Source: Owenweeksia sp. (GTDB taxonomy: Bacteria > Bacteroidota > Bacteroidia > Flavobacteriales > Schleiferiaceae). Taken from it: a DNA stretch of 64,000 bases. Made by a program: the position numbers and the translations under genes. Of the stretch, positions 1-9,263 are shown piece by piece. How positions within the stretch are numbered: position 1 is the first letter of the stretch; the number at the start of each line of letters is the position of its first letter. The notes under the pieces were generated by a model, which was not told the origin of the DNA, did no database searches, and saw only the letters and a program-made list of their open reading frames with translations. Where the stretch lies: contig NZNV01000028.1 in the NCBI GenBank assembly GCA_002695025.1, positions 62,001 through 126,000 on the forward strand, given 5' to 3'.

Positions 1-1035
1 CATTACTGCAGATTTTGGGATGACCAGGGCATCTTCATTATACTCCAGGCTGGCATCCACCACGCCACTCGCAAACATCTCAGGCTTTAGCTTATTATTG
101 GCGTTTCGCATTTCCACTCTGGCCTTGGCCACTCTTGTTTTGGGGTTTAATACCGGATCAAGAAATGTAATCTTACCGCTGAATTGCTCACCGGGGAGGG
201 ATTGTACTGTGAAGTTTACCCGGTCGCCCTCATCAATCCATGGAAGGTCAGATTCATACACATCAAAAAGTACCCACACCTTACTGAGATCGGCAATTTC
301 ATAAATGGGTTCGCCTTTTCGGATATAGTCACCCAGGTTCACTTTTTTGCTAATAACATAGCCGGAAACATCAGCTACAATCGGGAAATTTTCAATCGTT
401 TCATCAGCATTCAATATCTGATCTATCTGGGATTCTGATAATTTCCAGTTGCGCAATTTTTCAATGGCCGAACGGTAGAGGGCCGGTTGGCTTTCCTTGA
501 TTTTGCGAGCTTCAAAAACTTCTTCCTGGGCGGTTACCAGGTCAGGTGAATAGATGTGTGCCAGTAACTCGCCTTTTTTTACAAACTCACCGGTGAAGTT
601 CACATTTAGTTTTTCGATACGACCGGGGATGTGGCTGGTTTGGGAAAAAACGAGCCGTTCGTCTTCCTGCACTTTCCCGTTGAGGCGAACTTTTTTCAGC
701 GGCTCCATAGCACCTGCTGTAGCCGTACGTACGTTGGCCAATTGCATGGCTGTAGGCGACATGGATATTGCCATAGGATCCATCTCCGAACCGGCTTCAT
801 CCTCAAGCGGAATGAGATCCATGCCGCAGATGGGGCAATCACCGGGTTCACTTTGCCGGATCTGAGGATGCATGGAGCAAGTCCAGATGGTTTCTTCCCC
901 AGCGGCCATTTCGGTGTGTTCATGTACTTCTTCAGTGGGCGTATCCTTGCCAGGAAAAATCAGCCAGCCCGCCAGCATACCGACAACAAGTGTGGCGGCA
1001 AGGCTTATCCAGAATGTTTTTTTATTGATAGTCAT
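1..1035 (-). CDS. cusB: CusB-type efflux RND periplasmic adaptor, 3' end outside window
   Basis: Periplasmic adaptor that joins an inner-membrane RND pump to an outer-membrane TolC-like channel. The frame is open from the ATG at 1035 to the window edge (345 codons), so the C-terminus is missing. Residues 1-30 form an N-terminal membrane anchor. Around residues 50-77 lies a heavy-metal-binding domain with the pattern WTCSMHP...CPICGMDLIP, in which two Cys-Met/Cys-x-x-Cys clusters can bind Cu(I) or Ag(I). After this come barrel-sandwich sequences of the membrane-fusion type (GRIEKLNVNFTGEFVKKGELL). The gene starts 4 bp after the TolC-like gene ends, as in Cus/Czc operons. Substrate by family knowledge is copper or silver; this is inference. 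Confidence 0.88.
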   Translation of the reverse strand, partial: MTINKKTFWISLAATLVVGMLAGWLIFPGKDTPTEEVHEHTEMAAGEETIWTCSMHPQIRQSEPGDCPICGMDLIPLEDEAGSEMDPMAISMSPTAMQLANVRTATAGAMEPLKKVRLNGKVQEDERLVFSQTSHIPGRIEKLNVNFTGEFVKKGELLAHIYSPDLVTAQEEVFEARKIKESQPALYRSAIEKLRNWKLSESQIDQILNADETIENFPIVADVSGYVISKKVNLGDYIRKGEPIYEIADLSKVWVLFDVYESDLPWIDEGDRVNFTVQSLPGEQFSGKITFLDPVLNPKTRVAKARVEMRNANNKLKPEMFASGVVDASLEYNEDALVIPKSAVM

Positions 1036-1039
1036 TGTC

Positions 1040-2272
1040 TTAATTTTTAGAAGTGATGTAATTCAGTTTTGCTTCCGCTATTTTGTATTCGGAAAGGCTG
1101 GTAGCCTTCATCATTTGGTATTTCAGCAACTGTTGTTGCATGCGAAGCACTTCTTCAAAATCATTTCCGTTATTGGAGTAGGAAGTGAACAATAGGTTAA
1201 GTGCCTGGCTCGTTTCATCGATCTGCTCACGGTACAAGTCGAGGTTCTGACGCTGCTTTTCCATCTCAAACCAGACCATTTCGTAAGCACTTCCCAGGTT
1301 GTTGGCCATTTCCTGCCGCATATCCCTGTACGCTTCCTGCATGATTCGCGCTTCCTCTTTGGCTGCCTTATACTTACCCCTGAAAATGGGCAGGCTCACG
1401 GTCACCATAGGCATCAATGCATCCTGCCCATTGTCCGCAAGATCCATATCTGTCCGTTCACCTACCAACACATAATCGAGACCAAGGCCAAAACTGGGGA
1501 GGCCTTTGCGAATGGCCGCTTTTTCCTGTTCCTTCATTGCTTCCTCCTTGAGACTCAGCTCTTCAAGCAAGGGGTGGTTTATCAACAAGCTGTCCCTGCG
1601 ATAGCCATCTGGTAAAGGAGATACATTTATAGTATCCACAATGCTGACGGTTTCCGAAGCATCACGGTTCAACTGGTTGTTGAAACGGGTCAGCAGCGGT
1701 TGGCGCTTATCCTCCAGGATATCGATGTTAGTGCGGGCATCCTTAATCATGATATCTACCCGCAGCACATCTACCATACTGCTCTGGTTGTTTTCGTATT
1801 TGCTTTGGGCCAAAGTCATAAATGACTCCAGTATTTCAAGGTTTTCCCGCTGCAGGCGCAACTGCTCGTCTAATTCGTAGAGCGGATAGTAGGCATCTGC
1901 AACATGGTAATAGAGCTTGTTGCGGGCATCGATGAAACTCTGGTATTTGGCTTGTGCCATAAGGGCAGCGGCATTACCTTGTGCTTCAAGCGTACCGAAC
2001 CACGGAAACATCTGGCTCAGCGAAAACTTAGCTTGCTGAGGTCCTACCCGTGTTTCTACCGGTGATATAAAATACCCGAAAGACAAAGTAGGGTCCGGCA
2101 GACTGCTCACCTGCGGGACCTTTTCAAGGGCAGCTTTGAACTCTTTGTACCTGCCCTGCAGGCCGGGGTTGTTCTCTGCCGCTATTTTCTGGTAATCCTC
2201 AAGGTCCTGGCCCCATGCCCAAAGTGGCAGGGCCATTACCAGGAGTATTATGACATTCTTTATCAGTTTCAT
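1040..2272 (-). CDS. TolC family outer-membrane efflux protein (CusC/CzcC role)
   Basis: Outer-membrane channel component of the metal efflux system, 410 residues. A signal peptide (MKLIKNVIILLVMALPLWAWG) is followed by DLEDYQKIAAENNPGLQ, the usual start of Bacteroidota TolC-like proteins, and then long alpha-helical repeats rich in Glu, Gln and Leu (LRLQRENLEILESF; EMEKQRQNLDLYREQ). It lies 6 bp after cusA and 4 bp before cusB on the same strand, so the three are surely co-transcribed. Its length is typical of CzcC-like proteins in this phylum. No odd features. Confidence 0.88.
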   Translation of the reverse strand: MKLIKNVIILLVMALPLWAWGQDLEDYQKIAAENNPGLQGRYKEFKAALEKVPQVSSLPDPTLSFGYFISPVETRVGPQQAKFSLSQMFPWFGTLEAQGNAAALMAQAKYQSFIDARNKLYYHVADAYYPLYELDEQLRLQRENLEILESFMTLAQSKYENNQSSMVDVLRVDIMIKDARTNIDILEDKRQPLLTRFNNQLNRDASETVSIVDTINVSPLPDGYRRDSLLINHPLLEELSLKEEAMKEQEKAAIRKGLPSFGLGLDYVLVGERTDMDLADNGQDALMPMVTVSLPIFRGKYKAAKEEARIMQEAYRDMRQEMANNLGSAYEMVWFEMEKQRQNLDLYREQIDETSQALNLLFTSYSNNGNDFEEVLRMQQQLLKYQMMKATSLSEYKIAEAKLNYITSKN

Positions 2273-2278
2273 ATTTCT

Positions 2279-5200
2279 TTAGCTTTTTGCTTCTAATTTT
2301 TTCACCTTTCTTTCTTCCCGTATAGAGTAGAGCACCGGCACAATGAAAATGCTCACCAGGGCAAAGGCCATTCCACCAAATGTGGGTATTGCCATAGGGA
2401 TCATGATGTCTGCCCCGCGTCCGGTAGAAGTCAATACCGGCAGCAGCGCGATCATGGTGGTGGAAACTGTCATTAGTGCCGGACGAATTCTCCGCAAACC
2501 GGCCTCTAAAACGGCCGCCCTTACCTCATCATGGCTTGTGGGTTTATTGCGCTTAAAGCTCTGGTCGAGATAGGTGGCTATCAGTACGCCATCATCCGTG
2601 GCAATACCGAAGAGCGCGATAAAACCTACCCATACTGCCACACTCAGGTTAATGGTGTGCATCTGGAACAAATCCCTGAAGTTGGTATCAAACACACTGA
2701 AATCGGCAAACCATCCCTGCCCATAGAGCCATATCATGATAAAGCCACCACTGAAAGCCATGGCAATACCACTGAACACCATTAGGGAGGTAGTAACCGA
2801 CTTGAACTGGAAATAAAGAATAAGGAAGACAATGACCAGCACCAGAGGAACAATGATAGAGAGCCTTTTCTCTGCCCGTACCTGGTTTTCGTAGCTGCCG
2901 GAAAATTTATAGCTGATACCGGCAGGCACTTCCAGGTTACCTGCATCGATTTCCGCTAGAATAGCCTCCTGGGCATCATTGACTACTTCTACTTCGGCAA
3001 ACCCATCGCGCTTGTCAAAAAGTACATAACCCACCAGGAAAGTTTCCTCACTTTTGATGGCCTGGGGCCCCCTTACGTATTCAATATCCACTACCTGGCC
3101 GATGGGTATTTGTGCACCCGTGGGAGTGGGAAGAAGAATATTGCTCAAGGCCTCAGGATCATCGCGTAATTCGCGTGGGTATCTCACCCTTACGGGGAAG
3201 CGTTCCCTGCCTTCCACGGTAGAGGTGATTTTCATACCACCAATCGCAGTCTCAATGGTTTGCTGAACATCTTCTACATTGAGGCCATAGCGCGAAATTT
3301 CGTCACGGTCAATATTCAGGTGAACGTATGGTTTGCCCACAATACGATCCGCAAAAACGGCTTCTTTCTTCACAGAAGGCACGCCTTTTAATATTTCCTC
3401 AAGTTTCAACCCAAAGTTTTCGATAGTAGGCAGGTCAGGACCGTAAACCTTAATACCCATGGGGGCTCTCATGCCGGTTTGCAGCATCACCAACCGGGTT
3501 TCGATAGGTTGAAGCTTTGGAGCTGAGGTGACTCCAGGTATCTTGGTCACCTTTACAATTTCGTCCCAGATGTCATCAGGGGAGTGAATGTGATCTCTCC
3601 AGTTTCTGAAGAATTGCCCACCATCATCAGGAATAAGCTGTTCCTTATTAACCCCCGCCTCAAGAGCCGCACTATTGCTAAGCGTATCGCCTGAAGTAAG
3701 GATAAAACGGTCTTCATCATCTACTTTATAGCGTTGCCTGAAGCCCTTATCATTGACCATGTACTCAGGCTTATAATTAATGATGTTTTCATACATGGAA
3801 ATAGGTGCGGGATCCAGCGCAGATTCTACACGGCCCAGCTTGCCAACGGTGAGGTCCACTTCTGGTATATTGGTAAGCAACATATCCAGTTGGCCCACTA
3901 CCTTTTTATTGAACTCAATACCTGAATGAGGCATGGAGGTGGGCATCAACAGAAAACTGCCTTCATCAAGTGAGGGCATAAACTCTTTACCTACGCCAGG
4001 GAATGTGTGAGTTAATCCGCTCCAAACGCTCGTGGAACGGATGTCCACACCTAAGGTGTCAAAACCTTTGGCTACAAAACCAAACACAGAATTGAAACCC
4101 ATCCAGATCATTACCCCCAAGAGCATAAGTGCGGTGGGTATGGCAAGAAACTTCGCTTTGTTATTGAGGCACCACTTGAGAATGGATTCGTAATAGCGTT
4201 GCAAGAGGGAAAAGCCTCCAAGAATGATGCTCACCAATAAGCCAACGAAAACGAAATTGAGCAACAAGCTTTTCTGGGCTCCAAGAGGCAACCAGTACTT
4301 CCCAAGCAGCCAGGTGACGACCAGCACCACCACAATGACACTCATATTGCTGGTAAACCAGTTTTGTTTGGGGCTGTAACGTTTTACAAACCATGCTGCT
4401 CCAAAAGCTATCAGGGCAATGCCTGCCCACAACACTTGAAAGATGGCCACTATCAGCCCTACAACTATAAGGCTTGCATTGAGAAGGCGGGCTGTTTTTT
4501 CACGCTTTACGCGTATTCCGAAAAACCAATGAGCCAATGCCGGGAGTATAAGCAGCGAAACTATGAGCGCTGCTATCAGTGCAAAAGTCTTGGTAAATGC
4601 CAGCGGCCCAAACAGTTTTCCCTCGGCAGCCTGCATGGTGAAAACAGGGATAAAACTTACAATAGTGGTAGATACGGCAGTAACTATAGCCGTTGCTACT
4701 TCAGCACTTCCACGATAAATGGTTTCAATCAACTTATCCCCGGGTGAGGCTTCATCAACGTGCTTGATGATGTTTTCCGAGAGTATGACCCCAAGATCTA
4801 CCATTGTACCAATGGCAATGGCGATGCCGGAGAGCGCCACAATATTGGCATCCACACCAAAGTAGCGCATAGCAATAAAGACCATGAGCACTGATATGGG
4901 CAGCAAGCTGGATATAAGCAGGGAGGCCCTGAGGTTAAAGACTGAAACAATTACCACCAAAATGGTAATTAGCACCTCCAGTGAAAGTGCCTCCTCCAAT
5001 GTTCCCAGGGTTTCGTGGATCAGGGTGGAACGGTCGTAAAATGGAACAATGGTTAATTGGCTTTCCACTCCATTGTCTAGAATTTTCTTGGGCAGACCGG
5101 GCGCAATCTCCTTGATTTTATCTTTCACATTGTTAATCACCTGCAAAGGATTGGAACCGTAACGGGCTACCACCACGCCACCAACCACTTCCGCTCCATC

Positions 5201-6085
5201 CTTATCGAGCATACCTCTTCTGGTGGCCGGGCCCAAGGTTACCACGCCAATATCTTTTATCCGGATTGGCACATTGTCCTCAACCGCTACCACGGCTTTT
5301 TCTATATCCTCCAGTTTCTTTATATAACCAAGGCCACGTACCAGATATTCCGCCTGGTTTATTTCAATGGTTTTAGCCCCTACATCTTTATTGGACTTAC
5401 GGACGGCCTGCATGACCTTGTGCAAGGGGATATCATAAGCCTTGAGGGCATCGGGGTTCACATCTATCTGGTACTCCTGCACGTAGCCTCCTATAGAGGC
5501 TACCTCTGAAACACCACCAGTAGCGTTGAGGGCATATTTCACGTAAAAATCCTGCACCGTACGGATTTCATGTAAATCCCACCCTCCGGTTGGGTTGCCC
5601 TCTTTGTCCCGGCCTTCGAGCGTATACCAATACACCTGCCCAAGCGCTGTCGCATCAGGGCCCAGGGCAGGTTGTACATCTTCTGGGAGCAGATCGGTAG
5701 GCAAAGAGTTGAGTTTCTCTAAAATTCTGGAGCGGCTCCAGTAAAACTCAATATCCTCTTCAAAAATGATGAAGATGCTGGAGAACCCGAAGATGGAGGA
5801 ACTACGGATAGATTTTACCCCGGGAATACCCAGGAGGTAAGTGGTTAAGGGATAGGATATCTGATCTTCGATGTCCTGTGGTGAGCGGCCCGGCCACTCG
5901 GTAAAAACGATTTGCTGGTTTTCGCCAATATCAGGAATGGCATCTACGGGCACCGGGTCGGAGGGTAACGCTCCTATTTGCCAGCCAAAGGGTGCGGTAA
6001 CGATACCCCAGGTTATAAGCCCTATGAGGAGTAAAGAAGTAACTAACTTATTCTCCAGAAAATATCTGATGATTTTATTAAGCAT
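2279..6085 (-). CDS. cusA: CusA/CzcA family heavy-metal RND efflux pump
   Basis: Proton-driven inner-membrane pump that expels monovalent metal ions (Cu+/Ag+ by family) through the tripartite complex. The start chosen is the ATG giving MLNKIIRYFLENKLVTS, the usual CusA N-terminus; an ATG 27 bp upstream would only add nine atypical residues. The motif GIAIAIGTMVDLGVILSENI in TM4 holds the conserved Asp of the proton relay. FTEWPGRSPQDIEDQISYP and GKEFMPSLDEGSF are typical of the HME-RND group. At 1268 residues it exceeds the about 1050 of E. coli CusA. The excess is an extra membrane segment block near residues 540-660 and a periplasmic insert near 800-870, both common in Bacteroidota members. 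First large gene after the HYC_CC_PP gene. Confidence 0.93.
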   Translation of the reverse strand: MLNKIIRYFLENKLVTSLLLIGLITWGIVTAPFGWQIGALPSDPVPVDAIPDIGENQQIVFTEWPGRSPQDIEDQISYPLTTYLLGIPGVKSIRSSSIFGFSSIFIIFEEDIEFYWSRSRILEKLNSLPTDLLPEDVQPALGPDATALGQVYWYTLEGRDKEGNPTGGWDLHEIRTVQDFYVKYALNATGGVSEVASIGGYVQEYQIDVNPDALKAYDIPLHKVMQAVRKSNKDVGAKTIEINQAEYLVRGLGYIKKLEDIEKAVVAVEDNVPIRIKDIGVVTLGPATRRGMLDKDGAEVVGGVVVARYGSNPLQVINNVKDKIKEIAPGLPKKILDNGVESQLTIVPFYDRSTLIHETLGTLEEALSLEVLITILVVIVSVFNLRASLLISSLLPISVLMVFIAMRYFGVDANIVALSGIAIAIGTMVDLGVILSENIIKHVDEASPGDKLIETIYRGSAEVATAIVTAVSTTIVSFIPVFTMQAAEGKLFGPLAFTKTFALIAALIVSLLILPALAHWFFGIRVKREKTARLLNASLIVVGLIVAIFQVLWAGIALIAFGAAWFVKRYSPKQNWFTSNMSVIVVVLVVTWLLGKYWLPLGAQKSLLLNFVFVGLLVSIILGGFSLLQRYYESILKWCLNNKAKFLAIPTALMLLGVMIWMGFNSVFGFVAKGFDTLGVDIRSTSVWSGLTHTFPGVGKEFMPSLDEGSFLLMPTSMPHSGIEFNKKVVGQLDMLLTNIPEVDLTVGKLGRVESALDPAPISMYENIINYKPEYMVNDKGFRQRYKVDDEDRFILTSGDTLSNSAALEAGVNKEQLIPDDGGQFFRNWRDHIHSPDDIWDEIVKVTKIPGVTSAPKLQPIETRLVMLQTGMRAPMGIKVYGPDLPTIENFGLKLEEILKGVPSVKKEAVFADRIVGKPYVHLNIDRDEISRYGLNVEDVQQTIETAIGGMKITSTVEGRERFPVRVRYPRELRDDPEALSNILLPTPTGAQIPIGQVVDIEYVRGPQAIKSEETFLVGYVLFDKRDGFAEVEVVNDAQEAILAEIDAGNLEVPAGISYKFSGSYENQVRAEKRLSIIVPLVLVIVFLILYFQFKSVTTSLMVFSGIAMAFSGGFIMIWLYGQGWFADFSVFDTNFRDLFQMHTINLSVAVWVGFIALFGIATDDGVLIATYLDQSFKRNKPTSHDEVRAAVLEAGLRRIRPALMTVSTTMIALLPVLTSTGRGADIMIPMAIPTFGGMAFALVSIFIVPVLYSIREERKVKKLEAKS

Positions 6086-6191
6086 AATGCAATTAATGTT
6101 TTTGTTGAACAAAAAGGTGTTCGAGAGCGCAAACAGGCGCTTTTACCCGCGGCTCAAATTCTGAGGCGGGTGCTAATAGACATTATGCTTT

Positions 6192-6608
6192 CTAAATCAG
6201 GAAGGACTGAAACAGTACCTGTATATCCTGTTTCAGTAAGGGAGGGAAGTAATTAAGGTAAAAGGACTCTTTCTTTTCAAAAGAGAAAACTTGAACTACA
6301 AAGGTGTGAATGAAGGCAGCAATGAAGGTCTTATTGATCTCGGGAGCTTGCTGTAAAAGGGTTGCATCTTCATCAAGTTGCAACAGTTCATGTTGATTAT
6401 CACAACACGGTTTTGCGTTTAGCTGGTCGTGACCATCTTCTGAAGAACAAGACTGCTCCGTTTCTGCCATACCACAATCCAAATGCTCAATACCTAATGA
6501 AAGGGTATGCTCCGCGGCCTCACCACCACAGAAGTGAGTGTTTGAAGCTATTCCGATGTTGGAAGCCAACATAAGAATCGCGAGGAATATGGAGAATGCT
6601 TTTTTCAT
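6192..6608 (-). CDS. HYC_CC_PP family small exported protein
   Basis: Small Sec-exported protein of 138 residues that heads the metal efflux operon. A signal peptide (MKKAFSIFLAILMLASNIGIA) is followed by the family's three landmarks: a His-aromatic-Cys motif (THFCGG), a Cys-Cys pair (KPCCDNQH) and a C-terminal Pro-Pro (YFPPLL). The mature part is rich in Cys, His, Asp and Glu, which suits binding of soft metals in the periplasm. HYC_CC_PP proteins are found next to metal efflux genes in Bacteroidota; their exact job is not established. It lies about 105 bp upstream of cusA on the same strand. The family motif normally reads H-Y-C; here Phe replaces Tyr. Confidence 0.8.
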   Translation of the reverse strand: MKKAFSIFLAILMLASNIGIASNTHFCGGEAAEHTLSLGIEHLDCGMAETEQSCSSEDGHDQLNAKPCCDNQHELLQLDEDATLLQQAPEINKTFIAAFIHTFVVQVFSFEKKESFYLNYFPPLLKQDIQVLFQSFLI

Positions 6609-6735
6609 TAACGTTACAAAGATAGCTAATTGGATAAATGCTAAAAAATGACTTTTGTCATGTTGTAATATGATCTGAACCTGCTACATTTGACCGGACA
6701 CTAAGTTGAGGCGCAGCTGCCATTTATTAAATTTG

Positions 6736-6927
6736 AAATTATGGCAAAATGCTTCTGTAGAAATAACCAATTTATCTAGCCGGGTGGTTAAAAGGATAAA
6801 AGGCCTGCAGGACAGTGAGGTGATATTGTTCCGGGAAAATTTACTGTGCGGAATATACTATGTAAGTCTTTATCAAGATAATCTTTTTGTTTCCAGGTCA
6901 TTATCGAAGATTAATGGCTACTTCTAA
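6736..6927 (+). pseudogene. Orphan fragment of a T9SS C-terminal sorting domain
   Basis: The frame reads SVEITNLSSRVVKRIKGLQD, then EVILFRENLLCGIYYVSLYQ and a short end with stop at 6925-6927. This follows the pattern of type A T9SS sorting domains (a strand ending in V-K-x-I, then the x-L-x-x-G-I-Y-x-V motif). No export signal or cargo domain lies upstream and no good start codon is visible; the only in-frame start is a TTG at 6706. I read it as the 3' remnant of a lost secreted protein. It is the only thing seen in the 360-bp gap between the metal operon and the next gene. Confidence 0.42.
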
Positions 6928-6970
6928 AGAAATATTAACGAAAACGCTTATTATTCAGTAAGCCTTCCTT

Positions 6971-8419
6971 TTACTCAATGATGAGTTTGCGGACAGCAAA
7001 AGTTCCTGCGCCATCCTGAAGCCGGATAAAATAAACGCCCGCTGGCAGGGAGGAAACATCCAGCCTCAATGGAGTTTCGGTGTGGAGGCCGGAAAGCACT
7101 TCAGCCCCCAAACTGGTGTAAATGCTGAATTCAGCATCCGGGGTCAGATTTGCACTGCTGACATTCACATAACCCATAGCAGGATTGGGATACAACTTCA
7201 AGTCAGCTTTCTGCTTTGGCCCCTCGGCTATCCCTATACCTGAGCTTATCTGGGCGCTGCGATAGGCCACGGCCTGTGAAACATTGTCCTGCCACACGAT
7301 GTGGAATATCCCGTTTTTATAAATCATGTCAGGGTTTAGCTTTGCGCCCGAGGAAACAGGGTTTACTATGGTGGGTGTATTGTTCAGTAAGCCGGAAATA
7401 CCTGTGGTGGACCACGCAAACATAATATTGGTTTTTCCGGCAGCACTTTCCTGCCACACCACGGCCAGGGTATCTCCCCGGCCGGCAATTTTGGGGTAGT
7501 TTTGGTTGGCCGTGGAGCCTGGCGTCAGTTCTGTGCTAATGCCCGTGTTCATTGTGTTGAGGTCGGCCTTGCCCAGGTTGATCCTTGAATAACCAGAGGC
7601 CCCGCTCATCCACACCGCCAGCAAACTGTCGCCATTGGTAATGGCATTGGGCCCGGTGGAAGGGCAGGAGTTGATCATCCAGTTATTGTTGTCAATATCC
7701 GTCCCCTGCGGAAAGCTGTTGCCGCCATCGGTGGAGACGGTGGCCCATATATCGCGCAGGTTATTGTCATTGTTTCTAAACATAAGGATGGTACGCTGAG
7801 GCTGGGCCAGGATAAAGCCCGGGCAACAGTCACACACTTCGCCCGGGGCCGTGAGGCTGCCATCCACCGGGGTGGAAAAAGAAGCCCCGGCATCGGCAGA
7901 GGTGGCCACTACATAGCGTGGGTCCACAAAGTTGGAATCAAATTCCATATATGTTACCACCGGGTTTCCTCCGGGCATTACCGATACTTCGGCAAAGCGC
8001 GACCAGTTTTCGGAAGACACCCGCACCGTATCGCCAAAGGTGGCGCCCCCATCCAGGGAGCGCACCACATATACCAGGCCTTCATCTTCGGGCTGGGCCT
8101 TAAAGGCCACAAATACGGTATCACCCGAGGCGTCCATGCTCGGTCCGGCCCAGTTTTGCACAAAAGCAGTAACGCCACTGGGGGTGATATTTACGGGGCT
8201 GTTAAAACCGCTACTGCCCTGCCGGGCCACATACACCTCTTTGTTATTGGCCTTTCCCCACATTACCACTGCTTTATTGGCTTTTGTAAGTGTCACTTTT
8301 GGGCGGGTATAGCCCAGTGTGGGATCAGAATTGACTATCGTGGCCGAGTTCCAATTAAGTGATTGAGCCGCAGCTATAAAGGGGCAACAGGCCAATGTAA
8401 ACAGTATGATTTTTTTCAT
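6971..8419 (-). CDS. Secreted BNR/sialidase-fold protein with T9SS sorting domain
   Basis: Exported protein of 482 residues. A signal peptide (MKKIILFTLACCPFIAAAQ) leads into repeated beta-propeller blades with Asp-box-like pieces (SLDGGATFGDT, STDGGNSFPQG, SADAGASFSTP), the S-x-D-x-G-x-x-W/F pattern of BNR repeats. The C-terminus (LKLYPNPAMGYVNVSS ... GVYFIRLQDG ... RKLIIE) is a type A T9SS sorting domain, so it should cross the outer membrane and be released or anchored on the surface. A Cys-Cys near residue 197 (EVCDCCPGF) is unusual. It starts 5 bp after the redoxin gene ends. Enzymatic sialidase activity is not supported, since the catalytic Arg triad was not identified. Confidence 0.82.
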   Translation of the reverse strand: MKKIILFTLACCPFIAAAQSLNWNSATIVNSDPTLGYTRPKVTLTKANKAVVMWGKANNKEVYVARQGSSGFNSPVNITPSGVTAFVQNWAGPSMDASGDTVFVAFKAQPEDEGLVYVVRSLDGGATFGDTVRVSSENWSRFAEVSVMPGGNPVVTYMEFDSNFVDPRYVVATSADAGASFSTPVDGSLTAPGEVCDCCPGFILAQPQRTILMFRNNDNNLRDIWATVSTDGGNSFPQGTDIDNNNWMINSCPSTGPNAITNGDSLLAVWMSGASGYSRINLGKADLNTMNTGISTELTPGSTANQNYPKIAGRGDTLAVVWQESAAGKTNIMFAWSTTGISGLLNNTPTIVNPVSSGAKLNPDMIYKNGIFHIVWQDNVSQAVAYRSAQISSGIGIAEGPKQKADLKLYPNPAMGYVNVSSANLTPDAEFSIYTSLGAEVLSGLHTETPLRLDVSSLPAGVYFIRLQDGAGTFAVRKLIIE

Positions 8420-8424
8420 GATTA

Positions 8425-9180
8425 TTATTTTATAACTAATAGGTGTTGGGCTTTTTGTTCCCCAAGTTTTATTTCAAAGATGTAAGTGCCTGCCCTTAAG
8501 TGGGGGAGCCAGACATCCAAGCGGTAATCTTCTTTTTCTACCGCCCAATTACGCAACAAGCTGCCCTGTAGGCTCATTATTTTCAGGTCAACATTTCCCT
8601 TCCACGAATTTTCAAAATGGACTACATCTCGGGCTGGATTGGGGTATAGCTGTAAGGTTACGGATTTTTTCAAGTCAGGGAGGCTGAATTTTGCAAGGCA
8701 CACATCAAGGCTATCCCTAAGTTCTGGAAAATTGGCATTGCGAGGAAGGTTCCAAAATACACTGCTATCAGGACAAACAACCGCATAGGTGGGGAAACCG
8801 ACAAAGGGAAACCAACTTTGATACAGGCTGGTGATAGTATCGCCTCCGCCTTCATTGCCGGCCGAGGGGTAGGTGGCCCCATAATTTTGTTCAAATTGTA
8901 AAAGCCGGGCATTGTTGTCTGTAAAGCTTATACCAAATACCATCACATTTGCAGCGCCTGCACCATAATCCTGGTACACCTGCTCCATCATGGGGGTCAA
9001 AGTCTGGCATGGGGTACAGTTGGCAAAAAAGAAGTCCAGCACCACGGTTTTTCCTTTTGCTAGCTCATCATAAAGGCTCCACTGGTTATTGTGAATATCG
9101 GTCATGGTGAAGTCAGGGGCCTTTTGAGCTTGTGCAAAAATGCTAAGGGAGAGGAATAAAAGGCCAAATAAATTTTTCAT
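8425..9180 (-). CDS. Secreted TlpA/redoxin-like protein with T9SS sorting domain
   Basis: Thioredoxin-fold protein of 251 residues destined for the cell surface. I chose the ATG that begins MKNLFGLLFLSLSIFAQAQ, a good signal peptide; an earlier in-frame ATG at 9252 adds 24 residues that would bury it. The sequence KAPDFTMTDI...GKTVVLDFFFANCTPCQ is a redoxin core whose active site is C-T-P-C rather than C-G-P-C. Residues near 175-251 (LQLYPNPARDVVHFENSW ... RAGTYIFEIKLG) form a type A sorting domain. It lies between the NHL and BNR genes, all on the minus strand, and shares the secretion route with both. Most TlpA-like proteins stay in the periplasm, so surface export is notable. Confidence 0.85.
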   Translation of the reverse strand: MKNLFGLLFLSLSIFAQAQKAPDFTMTDIHNNQWSLYDELAKGKTVVLDFFFANCTPCQTLTPMMEQVYQDYGAGAANVMVFGISFTDNNARLLQFEQNYGATYPSAGNEGGGDTITSLYQSWFPFVGFPTYAVVCPDSSVFWNLPRNANFPELRDSLDVCLAKFSLPDLKKSVTLQLYPNPARDVVHFENSWKGNVDLKIMSLQGSLLRNWAVEKEDYRLDVWLPHLRAGTYIFEIKLGEQKAQHLLVIK

Positions 9181-9230
9181 GATACCGGGGTTTATAAAGA
9201 CTTTGTTAAGGAAAACTGCCCATTGCCCTA

Positions 9231-9238
9231 CAAAAGTA
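9231..9238 (-). promoter_or_regulatory. Bacteroidota -7 box for the redoxin gene
   Basis: The minus strand reads TACTTTTG, a perfect match to the TAnnTTTG box of the Bacteroidota primary sigma factor, about 50 bp upstream of the redoxin start. No good TTG was seen at the -33 position, so this is a half-supported call. Confidence 0.4.
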
Positions 9239-9263
9239 AAGGCAATGGACAAGCTTATAAACC

